Assembly (NCBI RefSeq): GCF_000220835.1
Contig: NZ_GL985606.1
Location: 1,033,144-1,097,143 of the forward strand
DNA from: Actinomyces sp. oral taxon 448 str. F0400
GTDB taxonomy: Bacteria > Actinomycetota > Actinomycetes > Actinomycetales > Actinomycetaceae
DNA: 64,000 bases
Direction: 5' to 3'
Shown here: piece by piece, positions 14,858-23,849 of the stretch
How positions within the stretch are numbered: position 1 is the stretch's first letter
How the letters are laid out: every line of letters begins with the position of its first letter
The notes under the pieces: model-generated
What the model saw: only the letters and a program-made list of their open reading frames with translations
The model's database searches: none
What the model was told of the DNA's origin: nothing
Program-made: the position numbers and the translations under genes

Positions 14858-15649
14858 ATGCCTGCTGCTGGCGACGGGGTCGGGGAATCCGCCGCGCGCT
14901 CCGACCGCCGTGCGCCGAGCGTCGAACGCGCGATTATCGCCCACCGCGGTCTGCCATCGGCCGCCCCCGAGAACACCATGGCGTCCTTCCGCGCCGCTGT
15001 CGACGCCGGAGCGAGGTGGATCGAGGCCGACGTCGATCTGCTGGGCGATGGGACGGCCGTCATCCTCCACGACACCCTGCTCGACCGGACGACCGACGCA
15101 TCGGGCAGCATGTACGACCTGCGGCGTGAGGACCTCGAGCGCATCGACGCCGGCTCGTGGTACGACGAGCGGTTCGCGGGCGAGAGGATTCCCACCCTCG
15201 ACGAAGTCGTCGCCTTCCTCAACACCAGCCGCGTCAACGCCAATATCGAACTCAAGGCCAATGAGCAGGGAGCCGCTCGCACGGTGGCCCTCATCGACAC
15301 CGTCGTCGAGGCCCTCGCACGTCTGGATGCCGAACGCGAGATCATCGTCTCCTCCTTCTCCCAGCCGCTCCTGATGACCCTCCACCAGCGGCACCCGGAG
15401 CTCGCCATCGGGGTTCTCTACGAGACCGCGACGCTGGGCGAGGACTGGCGCTCCGTCCTGGAGCTGTGCGGCGCCTCGTTCGTTCACCCGCAGGACGCGG
15501 GGCTGACGGCGGACCGCGTGAGGGCCTTCATAGCGGCCGGCTACGGCGTCAACGTCTGGACGATCAATGACGAGAAGAGGGCCGGCCGACTCTTCGATTG
15601 GGGCTGCACCGGTGTGTTCACGGACGTCGCCGGCGAACTCAGTTTGTGA
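14858..15649 (+). CDS. Glycerophosphodiester phosphodiesterase family protein
   Basis: 263 residues, cytoplasmic by sequence (no signal peptide). GDPD TIM-barrel motifs: IIAHRGLPSAAPENTMASF (catalytic His and metal-binding Glu), WIEADVDLLGDG, VILHDTLLDRTTDASG (second catalytic His), NIELKANEQG, and VNVWTINDEKRAGRLFDWG at the end. It hydrolyses glycerophosphodiesters to glycerol-3-phosphate and an alcohol. Start ATG 14858 has a GGGGGA ribosome site 7 bases upstream; ATG 14798 is an alternative adding 20 residues. The MFS gene begins 69 bases downstream and may form a unit with it. Confidence 0.9.
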   Translation: MPAAGDGVGESAARSDRRAPSVERAIIAHRGLPSAAPENTMASFRAAVDAGARWIEADVDLLGDGTAVILHDTLLDRTTDASGSMYDLRREDLERIDAGSWYDERFAGERIPTLDEVVAFLNTSRVNANIELKANEQGAARTVALIDTVVEALARLDAEREIIVSSFSQPLLMTLHQRHPELAIGVLYETATLGEDWRSVLELCGASFVHPQDAGLTADRVRAFIAAGYGVNVWTINDEKRAGRLFDWGCTGVFTDVAGELSL

Positions 15650-15718
15650 ACCTCTTGAGAGGACACCGATAATCCTCTGGCGTCCGTCCCCACCTGTCAC
15701 CCCTGCAGGAGCCGCTCC

Positions 15719-17068
15719 ATGAGTACGCGTTCAGCGCTCGGCCTTCCCCCGTTCATGCGCAAGGGCCGCCTCGTCCCCTTCCTGACCGTCGCCGTCTCCG
15801 GTGAGGTCCTCTATTCGGCCTTCGAGGCCTTCAAGGGGGCGCTCATGATCCCCCTTCAGGAGATGCTCGGGATCAGCCAAACCCAATTCGGTCTGCTCAT
15901 GACCTACGTCGGCCTGGCGCTGTTCTTCTACCTGCCCGCCGGCTGGATCAACAACCGCTTCCGGGTGCGCACGATCATCCTGTGCAGCCTGGGATGGAGG
16001 CTGGTCACCTACCTTGTCCTGTTCCTGCTCGATCCGCCCTTCGGACTCATGGCGGCAATCGCGGTCACCTGGGCGATCGTCGACGCCATCGTGTGGCCCG
16101 CCGTCGCCAACGGCGTCTGCGTCCTGGCGGCCGATGAGGACCAGAAGGGCAGGGGCCTGGCCATGGGCCTGCTGGAGTCGATCCGTCGGTTCGTCGAGTT
16201 CGCCCTCAACGGGATCGTCATCGTCGTCCTCATGTTCCTGCCCGACGCGACGACGACCGTCATGCGCGTATTCGCCATCGCCTACACCCTGCTCATCGTC
16301 CCGATGATGATCGCCGTGGTCCGCTACGTTCCCGATACGAGGATCGCCACGCAGGCCCGCGCCTCGCACTCGGTGGCCGCGCTCAAGGGGCTGCTGCACG
16401 TGCTCTCACGGCCCCGGATCTGGCTGGCCGGCATCGCGGCGATGACCGTCTACTGGGCAGACATCAACCTCATGTACGTCTCGGCCCCCTACCTCCAGCA
16501 GGTCTTTCACGTCTCGACCGCCATGTCCGGGGCCTTCGGCCTTCTCAACACCGGGTTGGTCGCCATCGTTGCCGGGGTGGTCTCAGGGATCGTCTCCGAC
16601 TACGTCTTCAAGTCTTCGACCAGGATGATGGCGGTCGCGCTCGGCTGCGTCGCAGTGACCTGCGGGCTCGTCCTCCTTCTGCCGGTCACAAGGGTCATGA
16701 TCATCCCGATCCTCGTCCTGCTCATCGTGGTGGCCCTGGCCACCTTCCTCGGCAAGTCCGTCATCCTGGCGCCCATCGGCGAGCTGGAACTGCCCGAGGA
16801 GATCGCCGGGTCCGCCATGGCCGTCGGCTCGTTCCTCGCGTACGCCTCCATCCTGTGGGGGTACAACCTCAACGGCTACCTCCTCGACTCGCACGCCTCC
16901 GACCCGGCCGCGGGATACCGGATCATCTTCATGATCACCGCGGGCGTTACGGTGATCGGCTGCGCCACCGCCGTGATCCTCGACCGGGTGAACCGCCGTG
17001 CCGCCATGCGCGTGGATACGGTCGACGGCGCCGCCGATGCGGACGACCGGACTGCCGCGGACTCCTGA
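15719..17068 (+). CDS. MFS transporter (possible organophosphate/phosphodiester uptake)
   Basis: 449 residues with 12 likely membrane segments: residues 19-40, YVGLALFFYLPAGWINNRF with the MFS loop 2-3 pattern NNRFRVRT, LMAAIAVTWAIVDAIVWPAV, IVIVVLMFLP, and a second half starting around WLAGIAAMTVYWADINLMY with a VSGIVSDYVFKSSTRMM loop. AGGAG precedes the ATG. The acidic C-terminal tail is cytoplasmic. The substrate cannot be read; adjacency to the glycerophosphodiesterase suggests a glycerophosphodiester or related solute, which is inference. Confidence 0.82.
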   Translation: MSTRSALGLPPFMRKGRLVPFLTVAVSGEVLYSAFEAFKGALMIPLQEMLGISQTQFGLLMTYVGLALFFYLPAGWINNRFRVRTIILCSLGWRLVTYLVLFLLDPPFGLMAAIAVTWAIVDAIVWPAVANGVCVLAADEDQKGRGLAMGLLESIRRFVEFALNGIVIVVLMFLPDATTTVMRVFAIAYTLLIVPMMIAVVRYVPDTRIATQARASHSVAALKGLLHVLSRPRIWLAGIAAMTVYWADINLMYVSAPYLQQVFHVSTAMSGAFGLLNTGLVAIVAGVVSGIVSDYVFKSSTRMMAVALGCVAVTCGLVLLLPVTRVMIIPILVLLIVVALATFLGKSVILAPIGELELPEEIAGSAMAVGSFLAYASILWGYNLNGYLLDSHASDPAAGYRIIFMITAGVTVIGCATAVILDRVNRRAAMRVDTVDGAADADDRTAADS

Positions 17069-17127
17069 CATCGCGGCCTCGGCACGGTTCCGGCGGACGA
17101 TACGGTTTCAGCGCCCGCCGGCCGCGG

Positions 17128-18141
17128 TCAACCGGCCAGCCAGACGTCCACCTCCGCCAGCCACTGCCGCTTCGAAGCCGGAGAGGCCAGACAGGCCCTG
17201 ATGGAGCCGCGAGCCAGTTCGGCCAGCGCGACGTCATCCAGGCCCAGACGACGTGCGATCTCGTACTGGTCGATTAGCCGCGACTGGAACAGCAGCGGGT
17301 CGTCCGCCCCGAGCGCCACCTGCGCCCCGTGCTCCAGCAGCACGACCAGCGGCACGTCCTCGGGCGTGCGGTAGACGCCCAGGCACACGTTCGACGCCGG
17401 GCACACCTCCAGGCTGATGCCCGCCGCCACCACCGCGTCCAGCAGGGCCGGGTCCTCGCTCGCGCGCACGCCGTGCCCCAGGCGGGTCGGCTCCAGGGTC
17501 TCCACGACGTCGCGCACGTGCTCGGGCCCCAGAAGCTCGCCGCCGTGGGGGAGGGAGGCCAGCCCCGCGCGCCGGGCGATCGCGAAGGCCGGAGCCCACG
17601 AGTCCGTCCGACCGGCGCGCTCGTCGTTGCTCAGTCCGAAGCCGATGACGGTGCCCGGGGAGTCCCCCGCGTACCTGACCGCCAGCCGTGCGAGGGTGCG
17701 CGCGTCCAACGGATGGCGCATCCGGGAGGCCGCCACGACGACCGCGACCTCCACCCCCGACAGAATCGTCGCCTGTCGCGCCGCATCCAGGATGATTTCC
17801 AGGGCGGGCGTGATACCGCCGACGTACGGGGCGTAGGAGGTCGGATCCACCTGGATCTCCAGGCGCCGCGACCCCTCCGCGGCGTCGTCCAGGGCCGCCT
17901 CCAGCACGATCCGCCGCATCGTCTCCTCGGTGGTCACCAGGTGGCGGGCCGTATCGTAGGCTCGCTGGAAGCGGAACCAGCCGCGGTGGTCGGCCGGCAC
18001 GTGGAACGGGTCGCCGTCGATAAAGGACGACGGCAGGCGCGTGCGCGATCCCTGAGCCAGGTCCACCAGCGTTTCCAGACGCATCGCCCCCGTGAAGTGC
18101 AGATGCAGGTGCGCCTTGGGCAGGGAGGACAGGTCGCGCAT
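17128..18141 (-). CDS. add: Adenosine deaminase family protein
   Basis: 337 residues. Zinc aminohydrolase landmarks in order: KAHLHLHFTGAMR (metal His-x-His), LPHGGELLG (His and catalytic Glu), RLGHGVRA (catalytic His), EVCPASNVCLGVY and ALGADDPLLF (metal Asp). This is the adenosine deaminase class that converts adenosine or deoxyadenosine to inosine in purine salvage; the HFTGAM variant is typical of actinobacterial members, and a different purine substrate remains possible. It converges with the MFS gene (59-base gap) and diverges from the phosphotransferase gene. No convincing terminator lies between the convergent genes. Confidence 0.9.
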   Translation of the reverse strand: MRDLSSLPKAHLHLHFTGAMRLETLVDLAQGSRTRLPSSFIDGDPFHVPADHRGWFRFQRAYDTARHLVTTEETMRRIVLEAALDDAAEGSRRLEIQVDPTSYAPYVGGITPALEIILDAARQATILSGVEVAVVVAASRMRHPLDARTLARLAVRYAGDSPGTVIGFGLSNDERAGRTDSWAPAFAIARRAGLASLPHGGELLGPEHVRDVVETLEPTRLGHGVRASEDPALLDAVVAAGISLEVCPASNVCLGVYRTPEDVPLVVLLEHGAQVALGADDPLLFQSRLIDQYEIARRLGLDDVALAELARGSIRACLASPASKRQWLAEVDVWLAG

Positions 18142-18296
18142 GGCCGGATTGTGCCACGGTCCGCCGGCTCGCCCATCCCGTCGGCGCGCCCCGACGGCGT
18201 CCGCTCACCGGGTGCGTCCCGCATGCTCGTCGGCTGCGTACCGGTTGCCCGCCCGAGCAGCGCGGATGAGCCCGTCCGGTGAGGCAGACTACTGCC

Positions 18297-19544
18297 ATGA
18301 GCAGCACGCAGACGGCCCATGAGCCCGAGGAAGTCGCCCTCCTCACCGGTCCGCGTGCCGCCTCCGTCCTGGCCGGCGCCCTCGCCCCCGCCGGTCAGCA
18401 GCTGCTGAGCTGGGAGGTGCACTCGGTCCACCACCGCCCGGGGGCCGGTGTCTCAGTGGGCTACACCGCCGTCGTCGCCGCCCCGACCGGGGCTCGCAGC
18501 ACCGAGTACCTGTGCGCGACGACGGCGCGGCTATCCAACCCCCAGGCGGCCGGGCTGACCCGGGTCTCGCCTAGAGGAGGGGACGGGCCGGTCGTCCACG
18601 TCTGGCGGCATCCCGCCGACCCCGAACTGCCGGCGCTCGCGGTCGCCTGCACGCCCTCCCTGCTCTCGCAGCGTCTGGGAGCACTCATCAAGGCCACCAT
18701 GGTCGCCTACCGGCCCACGCGGCGCGCCGTGGTGCGCGTGACCTACCCGGACTCCTCGACTGCCTACGCCAAGGTGCTGCGGCCGGGGCAGTCGGCCGCC
18801 TTCGTGGAGCGGCACCGCATGCTGCGAACCGCCGGCGTACCCGCCCCCGACGTCCTGCGCGACGACCCGGACGGTCTGGTCCTGCTGTCGACCGGACGGG
18901 GCATGGCTCTGTCGGGCCTGCTGTCCCGCGGCATGGATGAGAGCCGGGCCGCGCGCGTCTTCACGTCCCTGACGACGCTGCTGGATGCGCTGCCGGCCAG
19001 CGCCCTCCAGCTGACCCCCCACCCCGCCTGGTCCGAGCGCGCCCGCCACTACGCCCACGCCGCCTCGACGGTCCTGCCCGAGCACGCTCTGCGGGCCCGA
19101 GCCGTCGCCGAGGGCGTGGAGCAGCTCATGGCGGCCTGCGATCCCGGGCCGGTCGTGCCCGTGCACGGAGACTTCTACGAGGCCAACGTGCTCATGGAGG
19201 GCGAGGGCGTGGCGAGCCTACTCGACGTCGACTCCCTGGGGCCGGGGCACCGCGTCGACGATCTCGCCTGCCTGCTCGGGCACGTTAGTGTCCTGGACCA
19301 CCTGGCTCCCTCCTCCTACCCGCACCTGCGTCCGGTTCTGGAGGCGTGGACGCGTCTGGCGGAGAAGCAGGTCGACCCCGTCTCGCTGCGGGCTCGCTGC
19401 GCGGGGGTCGTCCTGTCACTCGTAGCAGGTGCGCGCCGGGAGGACGGAGGCCCGTGGCGGCCCGACGCGGAGGGGCGGCTCGCGCGCGCTGAAACCTGGC
19501 TCGCTCAGGCTCGCGAGATCCAGGCCCGGCGCGGCGCCCACTAA
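18297..19544 (+). CDS. Phosphotransferase family protein (APH/kinase-like fold)
   Basis: 415 residues. Catalytic motifs of the aminoglycoside phosphotransferase/choline kinase superfamily are visible in the C-terminal half: VPVHGDFYEANVLM (catalytic Asp and Asn) and LLDVDSLGPGHRVDDLACLL (Mg-binding Asp). The N-terminal half carries RRAVVRVTYPDSSTAYAKVL with the probable ATP-binding Lys. It does not resemble a named resistance enzyme, and its substrate (sugar, small metabolite or antibiotic) is unknown. ATG 18297 is chosen; an in-frame start at 18279 adds six residues. It converges with the aminotransferase gene, leaving only 15 bases. Confidence 0.85.
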   Translation: MSSTQTAHEPEEVALLTGPRAASVLAGALAPAGQQLLSWEVHSVHHRPGAGVSVGYTAVVAAPTGARSTEYLCATTARLSNPQAAGLTRVSPRGGDGPVVHVWRHPADPELPALAVACTPSLLSQRLGALIKATMVAYRPTRRAVVRVTYPDSSTAYAKVLRPGQSAAFVERHRMLRTAGVPAPDVLRDDPDGLVLLSTGRGMALSGLLSRGMDESRAARVFTSLTTLLDALPASALQLTPHPAWSERARHYAHAASTVLPEHALRARAVAEGVEQLMAACDPGPVVPVHGDFYEANVLMEGEGVASLLDVDSLGPGHRVDDLACLLGHVSVLDHLAPSSYPHLRPVLEAWTRLAEKQVDPVSLRARCAGVVLSLVAGARREDGGPWRPDAEGRLARAETWLAQAREIQARRGAH

Positions 19545-19559
19545 GAGATAGGGGATCGA

Positions 19560-20783
19560 CTACTCGACCTCGGCCAGCAGCGTCCGGATGCGGTCGATGC
19601 CCTCGGTGATGGCGTCGTCGCTGGTGGCGTAGGACAGGCGCAGGAAGCCGGAGCGGCCGAAGGCCTCGCCGGGGACGACGGCGACCTCGACATGCTCGAG
19701 GATCGCGTCGGCCAGCGTGATCGAGGAGTCGATGGTGCGCCCCCGCAGAGTGCGGCCGATGAGGCCTTCGACGCTCGGGTAGGCGTAGAACGCGCCCTTG
19801 GGCGCGGGCACCCGAAGGCCCTTGATCTGCGAGAGCATGGAGATCATGAGACGGCGACGGCGATCGAAGGCCTCGCGCATGGCGGCGGCCGCCGACAGGT
19901 CCCCGGAGACGGCGGCCAGGGCCGCGCGCTGGGAGACGTTGGCGACGTTGCTCGTCATGTGCGACTGGAGATTGGTGGCGGCCTCGACGATGTCGGAGGG
20001 GCCGATGAGCCAGCCCACTCGCCAGCCGGTCATGGCGTAGGTCTTGGCGACGCCGTTGAGGACGAGGGCCCGATCGGCCAGTTCGGGGACGAGGCCGACG
20101 ATGTGGGCGCTCTCGGCGTCCTCGTACAGGAGGTGCTCGTAGATCTCGTCGGCGATCACCCATATGCCGTGCTCCAGGGCCCACTGGCCGATGGCGGCCA
20201 GCTCGGCGGGCGTGTAGACGGCGCCGGTCGGGTTGGAGGGGGAGCAGACGAGAAGGGCCTTCGTGTGCTCGGTGCGGGCGGCCTCGAGCTGGGCGACGGT
20301 GACCTTGTAGTCCTGGTCCGCGCCCGCGAACACCTCCACCGGGGTGCCGCCGGCCAGGCGGACGCACTCGGGGTAGGTGACCCAGTAGGGAGCGGGGAGG
20401 ATGACCTCGTCGCCGGGGTCGACCAGCGCAGCGAAGGCCTCGAACACGGCCTGCTTGCCGCCGTTGGTGACGATGACGTCGGCGGGGGAGATCTCGTAGC
20501 CCGAGTCGCGCAGAGTCTTGGCGGCGATGGCCTCGCGCAGGGCCGGCAAGCCCTTGGCGGGCGTGTACTTGTGGTTGGCGGGATCCTTGGCGGCGGCGAT
20601 CGCCGCCTCGACGATGTAGTCGGGGGTGGCGAAATCGGGCTCGCCCGCGCCGAAGCCGATGACGGGTCGGCCGGCGGCCTTGAGGGCCTTGGCCTTGGCG
20701 TCGACGGCCAGGGTGGCGGAGGGAGCGATAGCGGCCAGACGGGCGGAGACGCGGCTTCGGGGCGCGGTGCTTGCAGTGCTCAC
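19560..20783 (-). CDS. Pyridoxal-phosphate-dependent aminotransferase (aspartate type, class I)
   Basis: 407 residues, starting at GTG 20783-20781 ([20 protein letters not shown]), the usual start of actinobacterial aspartate aminotransferases. Motifs: [75 protein letters not shown], and the PLP-Schiff-base segment [17 protein letters not shown] with its Lys. The C-terminal arginine in [11 protein letters not shown] binds the substrate carboxylate. It transfers amino groups between aspartate/glutamate and 2-oxoacids. A longer upstream frame through the tRNA gene is rejected. Confidence 0.93.
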   Translation of the reverse strand: MSTASTAPRSRVSARLAAIAPSATLAVDAKAKALKAAGRPVIGFGAGEPDFATPDYIVEAAIAAAKDPANHKYTPAKGLPALREAIAAKTLRDSGYEISPADVIVTNGGKQAVFEAFAALVDPGDEVILPAPYWVTYPECVRLAGGTPVEVFAGADQDYKVTVAQLEAARTEHTKALLVCSPSNPTGAVYTPAELAAIGQWALEHGIWVIADEIYEHLLYEDAESAHIVGLVPELADRALVLNGVAKTYAMTGWRVGWLIGPSDIVEAATNLQSHMTSNVANVSQRAALAAVSGDLSAAAAMREAFDRRRRLMISMLSQIKGLRVPAPKGAFYAYPSVEGLIGRTLRGRTIDSSITLADAILEHVEVAVVPGEAFGRSGFLRLSYATSDDAITEGIDRIRTLLAEVE

Positions 20784-20923
20784 GCCCCTATGGTCGCACG
20801 AGCGCGGTGCGGGCGCACCGCCGGGGCTTTCCCTGTGGGTCGCCGTCGGACCGGACGTGTTGCAGCCCACGGCGCGCGGGGCGCCGCCCGAGCCTCGTGT
20901 GTGGCAGGATGGACCTCCGCTGA

Positions 20924-20996
20924 AGGGCAGTGGCGCAATTGGTAGCGCACCGGTCTCCAAAACCGGCGGTTGTGGGTTCGAGTCCCGCCTGCCCTG
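20924..20996 (+). tRNA. tRNA-Trp (CCA anticodon)
   Basis: A complete cloverleaf of 73 bases. The acceptor stem pairs 20924-20930 with 20989-20995; the anticodon stem-loop 20950-20966 has the loop CTCCAAA with anticodon CCA at 20957-20959; the T arm contains GGTTCGAGTC. The discriminator base is G at 20996 and CCA is not encoded. Its place just before secE is usual in actinobacteria. Confidence 0.96.
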
Positions 20997-21090
20997 CTGA
21001 GAACGGCGGATCTGTCGGGAGATCCCGTCGGTTCCGTCCTCTCACCCATCCAGGGCATGACCGAGCCGTACGACCCCGAGGAACCAGAGC

Positions 21091-21330
21091 ATGAGCGAGA
21101 GCGCGAGCGTCGCCGGGCGCAAGCAGAGCACCAGGTTCGGCCCGCTGGGCCGCATCATGCTGTTCTTCCGCCAGGTGATCGACGAGCTGCGCAAGGTCGT
21201 GTGGCCCACCCGCGAGGACCTGTGGACCTATTTCGTCGTCGTCGTGGTGTTCATCGTGGCGATCATGGCCTTCACCGGGTTGCTCGACCTCGGCTTCGAT
21301 CGGCTGGTCATGTGGGCCTTCGCCGCCTGA
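21091..21330 (+). CDS. secE: Preprotein translocase subunit SecE
   Basis: 79 residues, the short single-span form of SecE found in Gram-positive bacteria. The conserved amphipathic helix RQVIDELRKVVWPTREDLW is followed by one membrane segment, VVVVVFIVAIMAFTGLLDLG. SecE clamps the SecY channel at the membrane. It lies between tRNA-Trp and nusG, the classical order. Confidence 0.95.
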   Translation: MSESASVAGRKQSTRFGPLGRIMLFFRQVIDELRKVVWPTREDLWTYFVVVVVFIVAIMAFTGLLDLGFDRLVMWAFAA

Positions 21331-21453
21331 GGGACCGGCCCACAGGTCCGCAGTTCCGCGCCGGACCCTCATCATCCCGCCTCTCAACGCTCTCTCACTT
21401 GACCGAAGCCGGCCGTCGTTCAGCCGCGCACGCCCGAGGAAAGCAGGTACACC

Positions 21454-22296
21454 GTGTCGTCCGAGCAGTCCGAGCAGATCACCCCCGAGGAGACCGGCCC
21501 CGTCGTCGACGAGGAGGTCGTCCGGCTGGACGAGGCTCAGCCGGAGTCGTTGGATGCCCAGGCCGAAGAGGCCGCCGCCGAGCGTGCCGAGAAGACGGCG
21601 AGGGCGCAGGAGGCGCTGGCGCAGCAGGATGAGACGTCCGTTCCGCGGACCGACCCCGTCGAGGAGTTCCGCAAGCGGATGTCCTCGTTGCCCGGCGAGT
21701 GGTACGTCCTGCACACCTACTCCGGCTACGAGCGCCGCGTCGCCGCGGACATCATGGCCCGAGCGGAGAATTTCGAGATCGAGGACTACGTCTTCGACGC
21801 CGTCGCCCCCATGGAGACGGTCGTCGAGATCAAGAACGGCAACAGGAAGAAGGAGATCTCCCGGGTGCGCCTGCCCGGCTACGTCTTCGTTCGCATGGAC
21901 CTGGACGACCCCGAGACCTCCGATCGCGTGTGGCGCACCATCAAGGACACCCCCGCCGTCACCGGCTTCGTGGGGGACCGGTACAACCCCGTGCCGCTGA
22001 CCTTCGAGGAGGCCGTCTCCCAGCTCGGCCCCACGCCGGAGGAGGTCGCCGCCGAGCAGGCCGCCGGCACCGAGCCGGAGGGCGGCTCCCGCACTCGGGT
22101 CACGGCCGACGGGCAGGTCTACGAGATCGCCTTCGAGGCCGGCGAGTCCGTCATCGTCACCGACGGCCCCTTCGAGTCTCTCCCGGCCACCATCGCCGAG
22201 ATCCATCCCGACACTCAGAAACTCCAGGTCCTCATCTCCCTGTTCGGCCGCGACACCCCGGCCGAGCTGTCCTTCAACCAGGTCGCTAAGATCTGA
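21454..22296 (+). CDS. nusG: Transcription termination/antitermination factor NusG
   Basis: 280 residues starting at GTG 21454. Residues 1-75 are an acidic, Glu/Ala-rich extension, standard for actinobacterial NusG. The NGN domain ([20 protein letters not shown] ... [14 protein letters not shown] ... VTGFVGD) and the C-terminal KOW domain ([20 protein letters not shown]) are intact. NusG binds RNA polymerase, and often Rho and S10. Followed by a 274-base gap before rplK, which contains that gene's own promoter candidate. Confidence 0.95.
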   Translation: MSSEQSEQITPEETGPVVDEEVVRLDEAQPESLDAQAEEAAAERAEKTARAQEALAQQDETSVPRTDPVEEFRKRMSSLPGEWYVLHTYSGYERRVAADIMARAENFEIEDYVFDAVAPMETVVEIKNGNRKKEISRVRLPGYVFVRMDLDDPETSDRVWRTIKDTPAVTGFVGDRYNPVPLTFEEAVSQLGPTPEEVAAEQAAGTEPEGGSRTRVTADGQVYEIAFEAGESVIVTDGPFESLPATIAEIHPDTQKLQVLISLFGRDTPAELSFNQVAKI

Positions 22297-22452
22297 GCAT
22301 CTGACAAGTACAGGGGGAGGACGCCTGCGCCCATCGGCTCGCCCCCCCCGCGGGGCACGGCGGGCCTGCGCGGCGAGCGCCGCCCTCTCCCCGCGGGTCG
22401 CACCAGTGCCCGGGTTCCGTGAGTCCGATCCTGTGATTCCGCGCACCGGGAG

Positions 22453-22519
22453 TTCTGCCGACCTCCGCCCGAGGATTAGGATGAGCGATCGTGCGCACGC
22501 GTGCGGTCATGTGCGCACT
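22453..22519 (+). promoter_or_regulatory. rplK promoter candidate and leader with duplicated palindrome
   Basis: TTCTGC (22453-22458) and TAGGAT (22477-22482), 18 bases apart, form a plausible promoter for the L11-L1 unit. Just downstream the 8-base palindrome GTGCGCAC occurs twice (22491-22498 and 22511-22518); the copies could pair across a 12-base loop in the transcript, or bind a protein. The rest of the gap between nusG and rplK is non-coding. Confidence 0.35.
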
Positions 22520-22570
22520 CGCTGCACGGCAGGCGTGCAGCTCTTCCGGACAAGAAAGAGATCCATCCAC

Positions 22571-23002
22571 ATGGCTCCCAAGAAGAAGATCTCCGGGCTC
22601 ATCAAGCTCCAGATCCAGGCCGGCCAGGCCAATCCGGCCCCGCCGATCGGTCCCGCCCTCGGTCAGCACGGCGTCAACATCATGGAGTTCTGCAAGGCCT
22701 ACAACGCCGCCACCGAGTCCCAGCGCGGCAACGTCATCCCGGTGGAGATCACGGTCTACGAGGACCGCTCCTTCACCTTCGTCACCAAGACGCCGCCGGC
22801 CCCCGAGCTCATCAAGAAGGCCGCCGGCGTGGCCAAGGGCTCCGCGACCCCCCATACCGACAAGGTCGGCTCGCTCAGCGCGGCCCAGGTCAGGCAGATC
22901 GCCGAGACCAAGATGCCCGACCTCAACGCCAACGATGTCGAGGCCGCTGCCAAGAGCATCGCCGGCACCGCCCGCTCCATGGGCATCACCGTCGAGGCCT
23001 GA
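22571..23002 (+). CDS. rplK: 50S ribosomal protein L11
   Basis: 143 residues, full length. It begins [20 protein letters not shown] and carries the L11 signature [20 protein letters not shown] and the C-terminal RNA-binding motif [21 protein letters not shown]11 binds 23S rRNA at the GTPase-associated centre. It is directly followed by rplA after an 83-base gap. The longer upstream frame lacks conserved residues. Confidence 0.97.
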   Translation: MAPKKKISGLIKLQIQAGQANPAPPIGPALGQHGVNIMEFCKAYNAATESQRGNVIPVEITVYEDRSFTFVTKTPPAPELIKKAAGVAKGSATPHTDKVGSLSAAQVRQIAETKMPDLNANDVEAAAKSIAGTARSMGITVEA

Positions 23003-23085
23003 GCCCGGCGTCCCCTCTCCCCGATCAACCGAACCCGTGGAAGGGCCGGCGCGGCCCGATCACCACGACTGCTAAGGAGAAGCAG

Positions 23086-23775
23086 ATGACCAAGCGCAGC
23101 AAGGCCTACCGGGCCGCCGCCGAGAAGATTCAGTCCGGAATCCTCTACACCCCGACCGAGGCCGTCAGGCTGGCGAAGGCCACGTCCGTCACGAAGTTCG
23201 ACTCCACGGTGGACGTCGTCCTGCGTCTGGGCGTGGACCCCCGCAAGGCCGACCAGATGGTGCGCGGCACCGTGTCCCTTCCGCACGGCACCGGCAAGAC
23301 CGCCCGCGTCGTCGTCTTCGCTCAGGGGGAGAGGGCCGAGCAGGCTCTCGCCGCGGGCGCCGACGAGGTCGGCAGCGACGACCTCATCGCCAAAGTCGCG
23401 GGCGGCTACACCGATTTCGACGCCGCCGTCGCCACTCCCGACCTCATGGGCAAGGTCGGCCGCCTCGGTCGCGTGCTCGGCCCCCGCGGCCTCATGCCCA
23501 ACCCCAGGACCGGCACCGTGACAATGGACGTGACCAAGGCGGTTACCGATATCAAGGGCGGCCGCATCGAGTTCCGCGTCGACCGCGCCGCGAACCTCAA
23601 CTTCGTCATCGGCAAGGTCTCCTTCACCGAGGACCAGCTGGAGGAGAACCTTCGGGTCGCCCTCGACGAGGTCCTGCGCTTGAAGCCCTCGTCCTCGAAG
23701 GGCCGCTACATCCTCAAGGCCACCATGGCCACCACCATGGGGCCCGGCATTCCGATGGACGTCACCAAGGCCTGA
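23086..23775 (+). CDS. rplA: 50S ribosomal protein L1
   Basis: 229 residues. Typical start [15 protein letters not shown] and the L1 signature [21 protein letters not shown]1 forms the L1 stalk near the E site and represses its own operon. AAGGAG lies 9 bases ahead of ATG 23086. It is followed not by rplJ, as usual, but by a protein kinase gene 74 bases downstream. Confidence 0.97.
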   Translation: MTKRSKAYRAAAEKIQSGILYTPTEAVRLAKATSVTKFDSTVDVVLRLGVDPRKADQMVRGTVSLPHGTGKTARVVVFAQGERAEQALAAGADEVGSDDLIAKVAGGYTDFDAAVATPDLMGKVGRLGRVLGPRGLMPNPRTGTVTMDVTKAVTDIKGGRIEFRVDRAANLNFVIGKVSFTEDQLEENLRVALDEVLRLKPSSSKGRYILKATMATTMGPGIPMDVTKA

Positions 23776-23849
23776 GCGAGCGCGACCGCGCTGGGCACCG
23801 ACGCCGAGTAGGTTGGTCCCGTACCAGCCCCGACCCGAGCGGATCCCGT

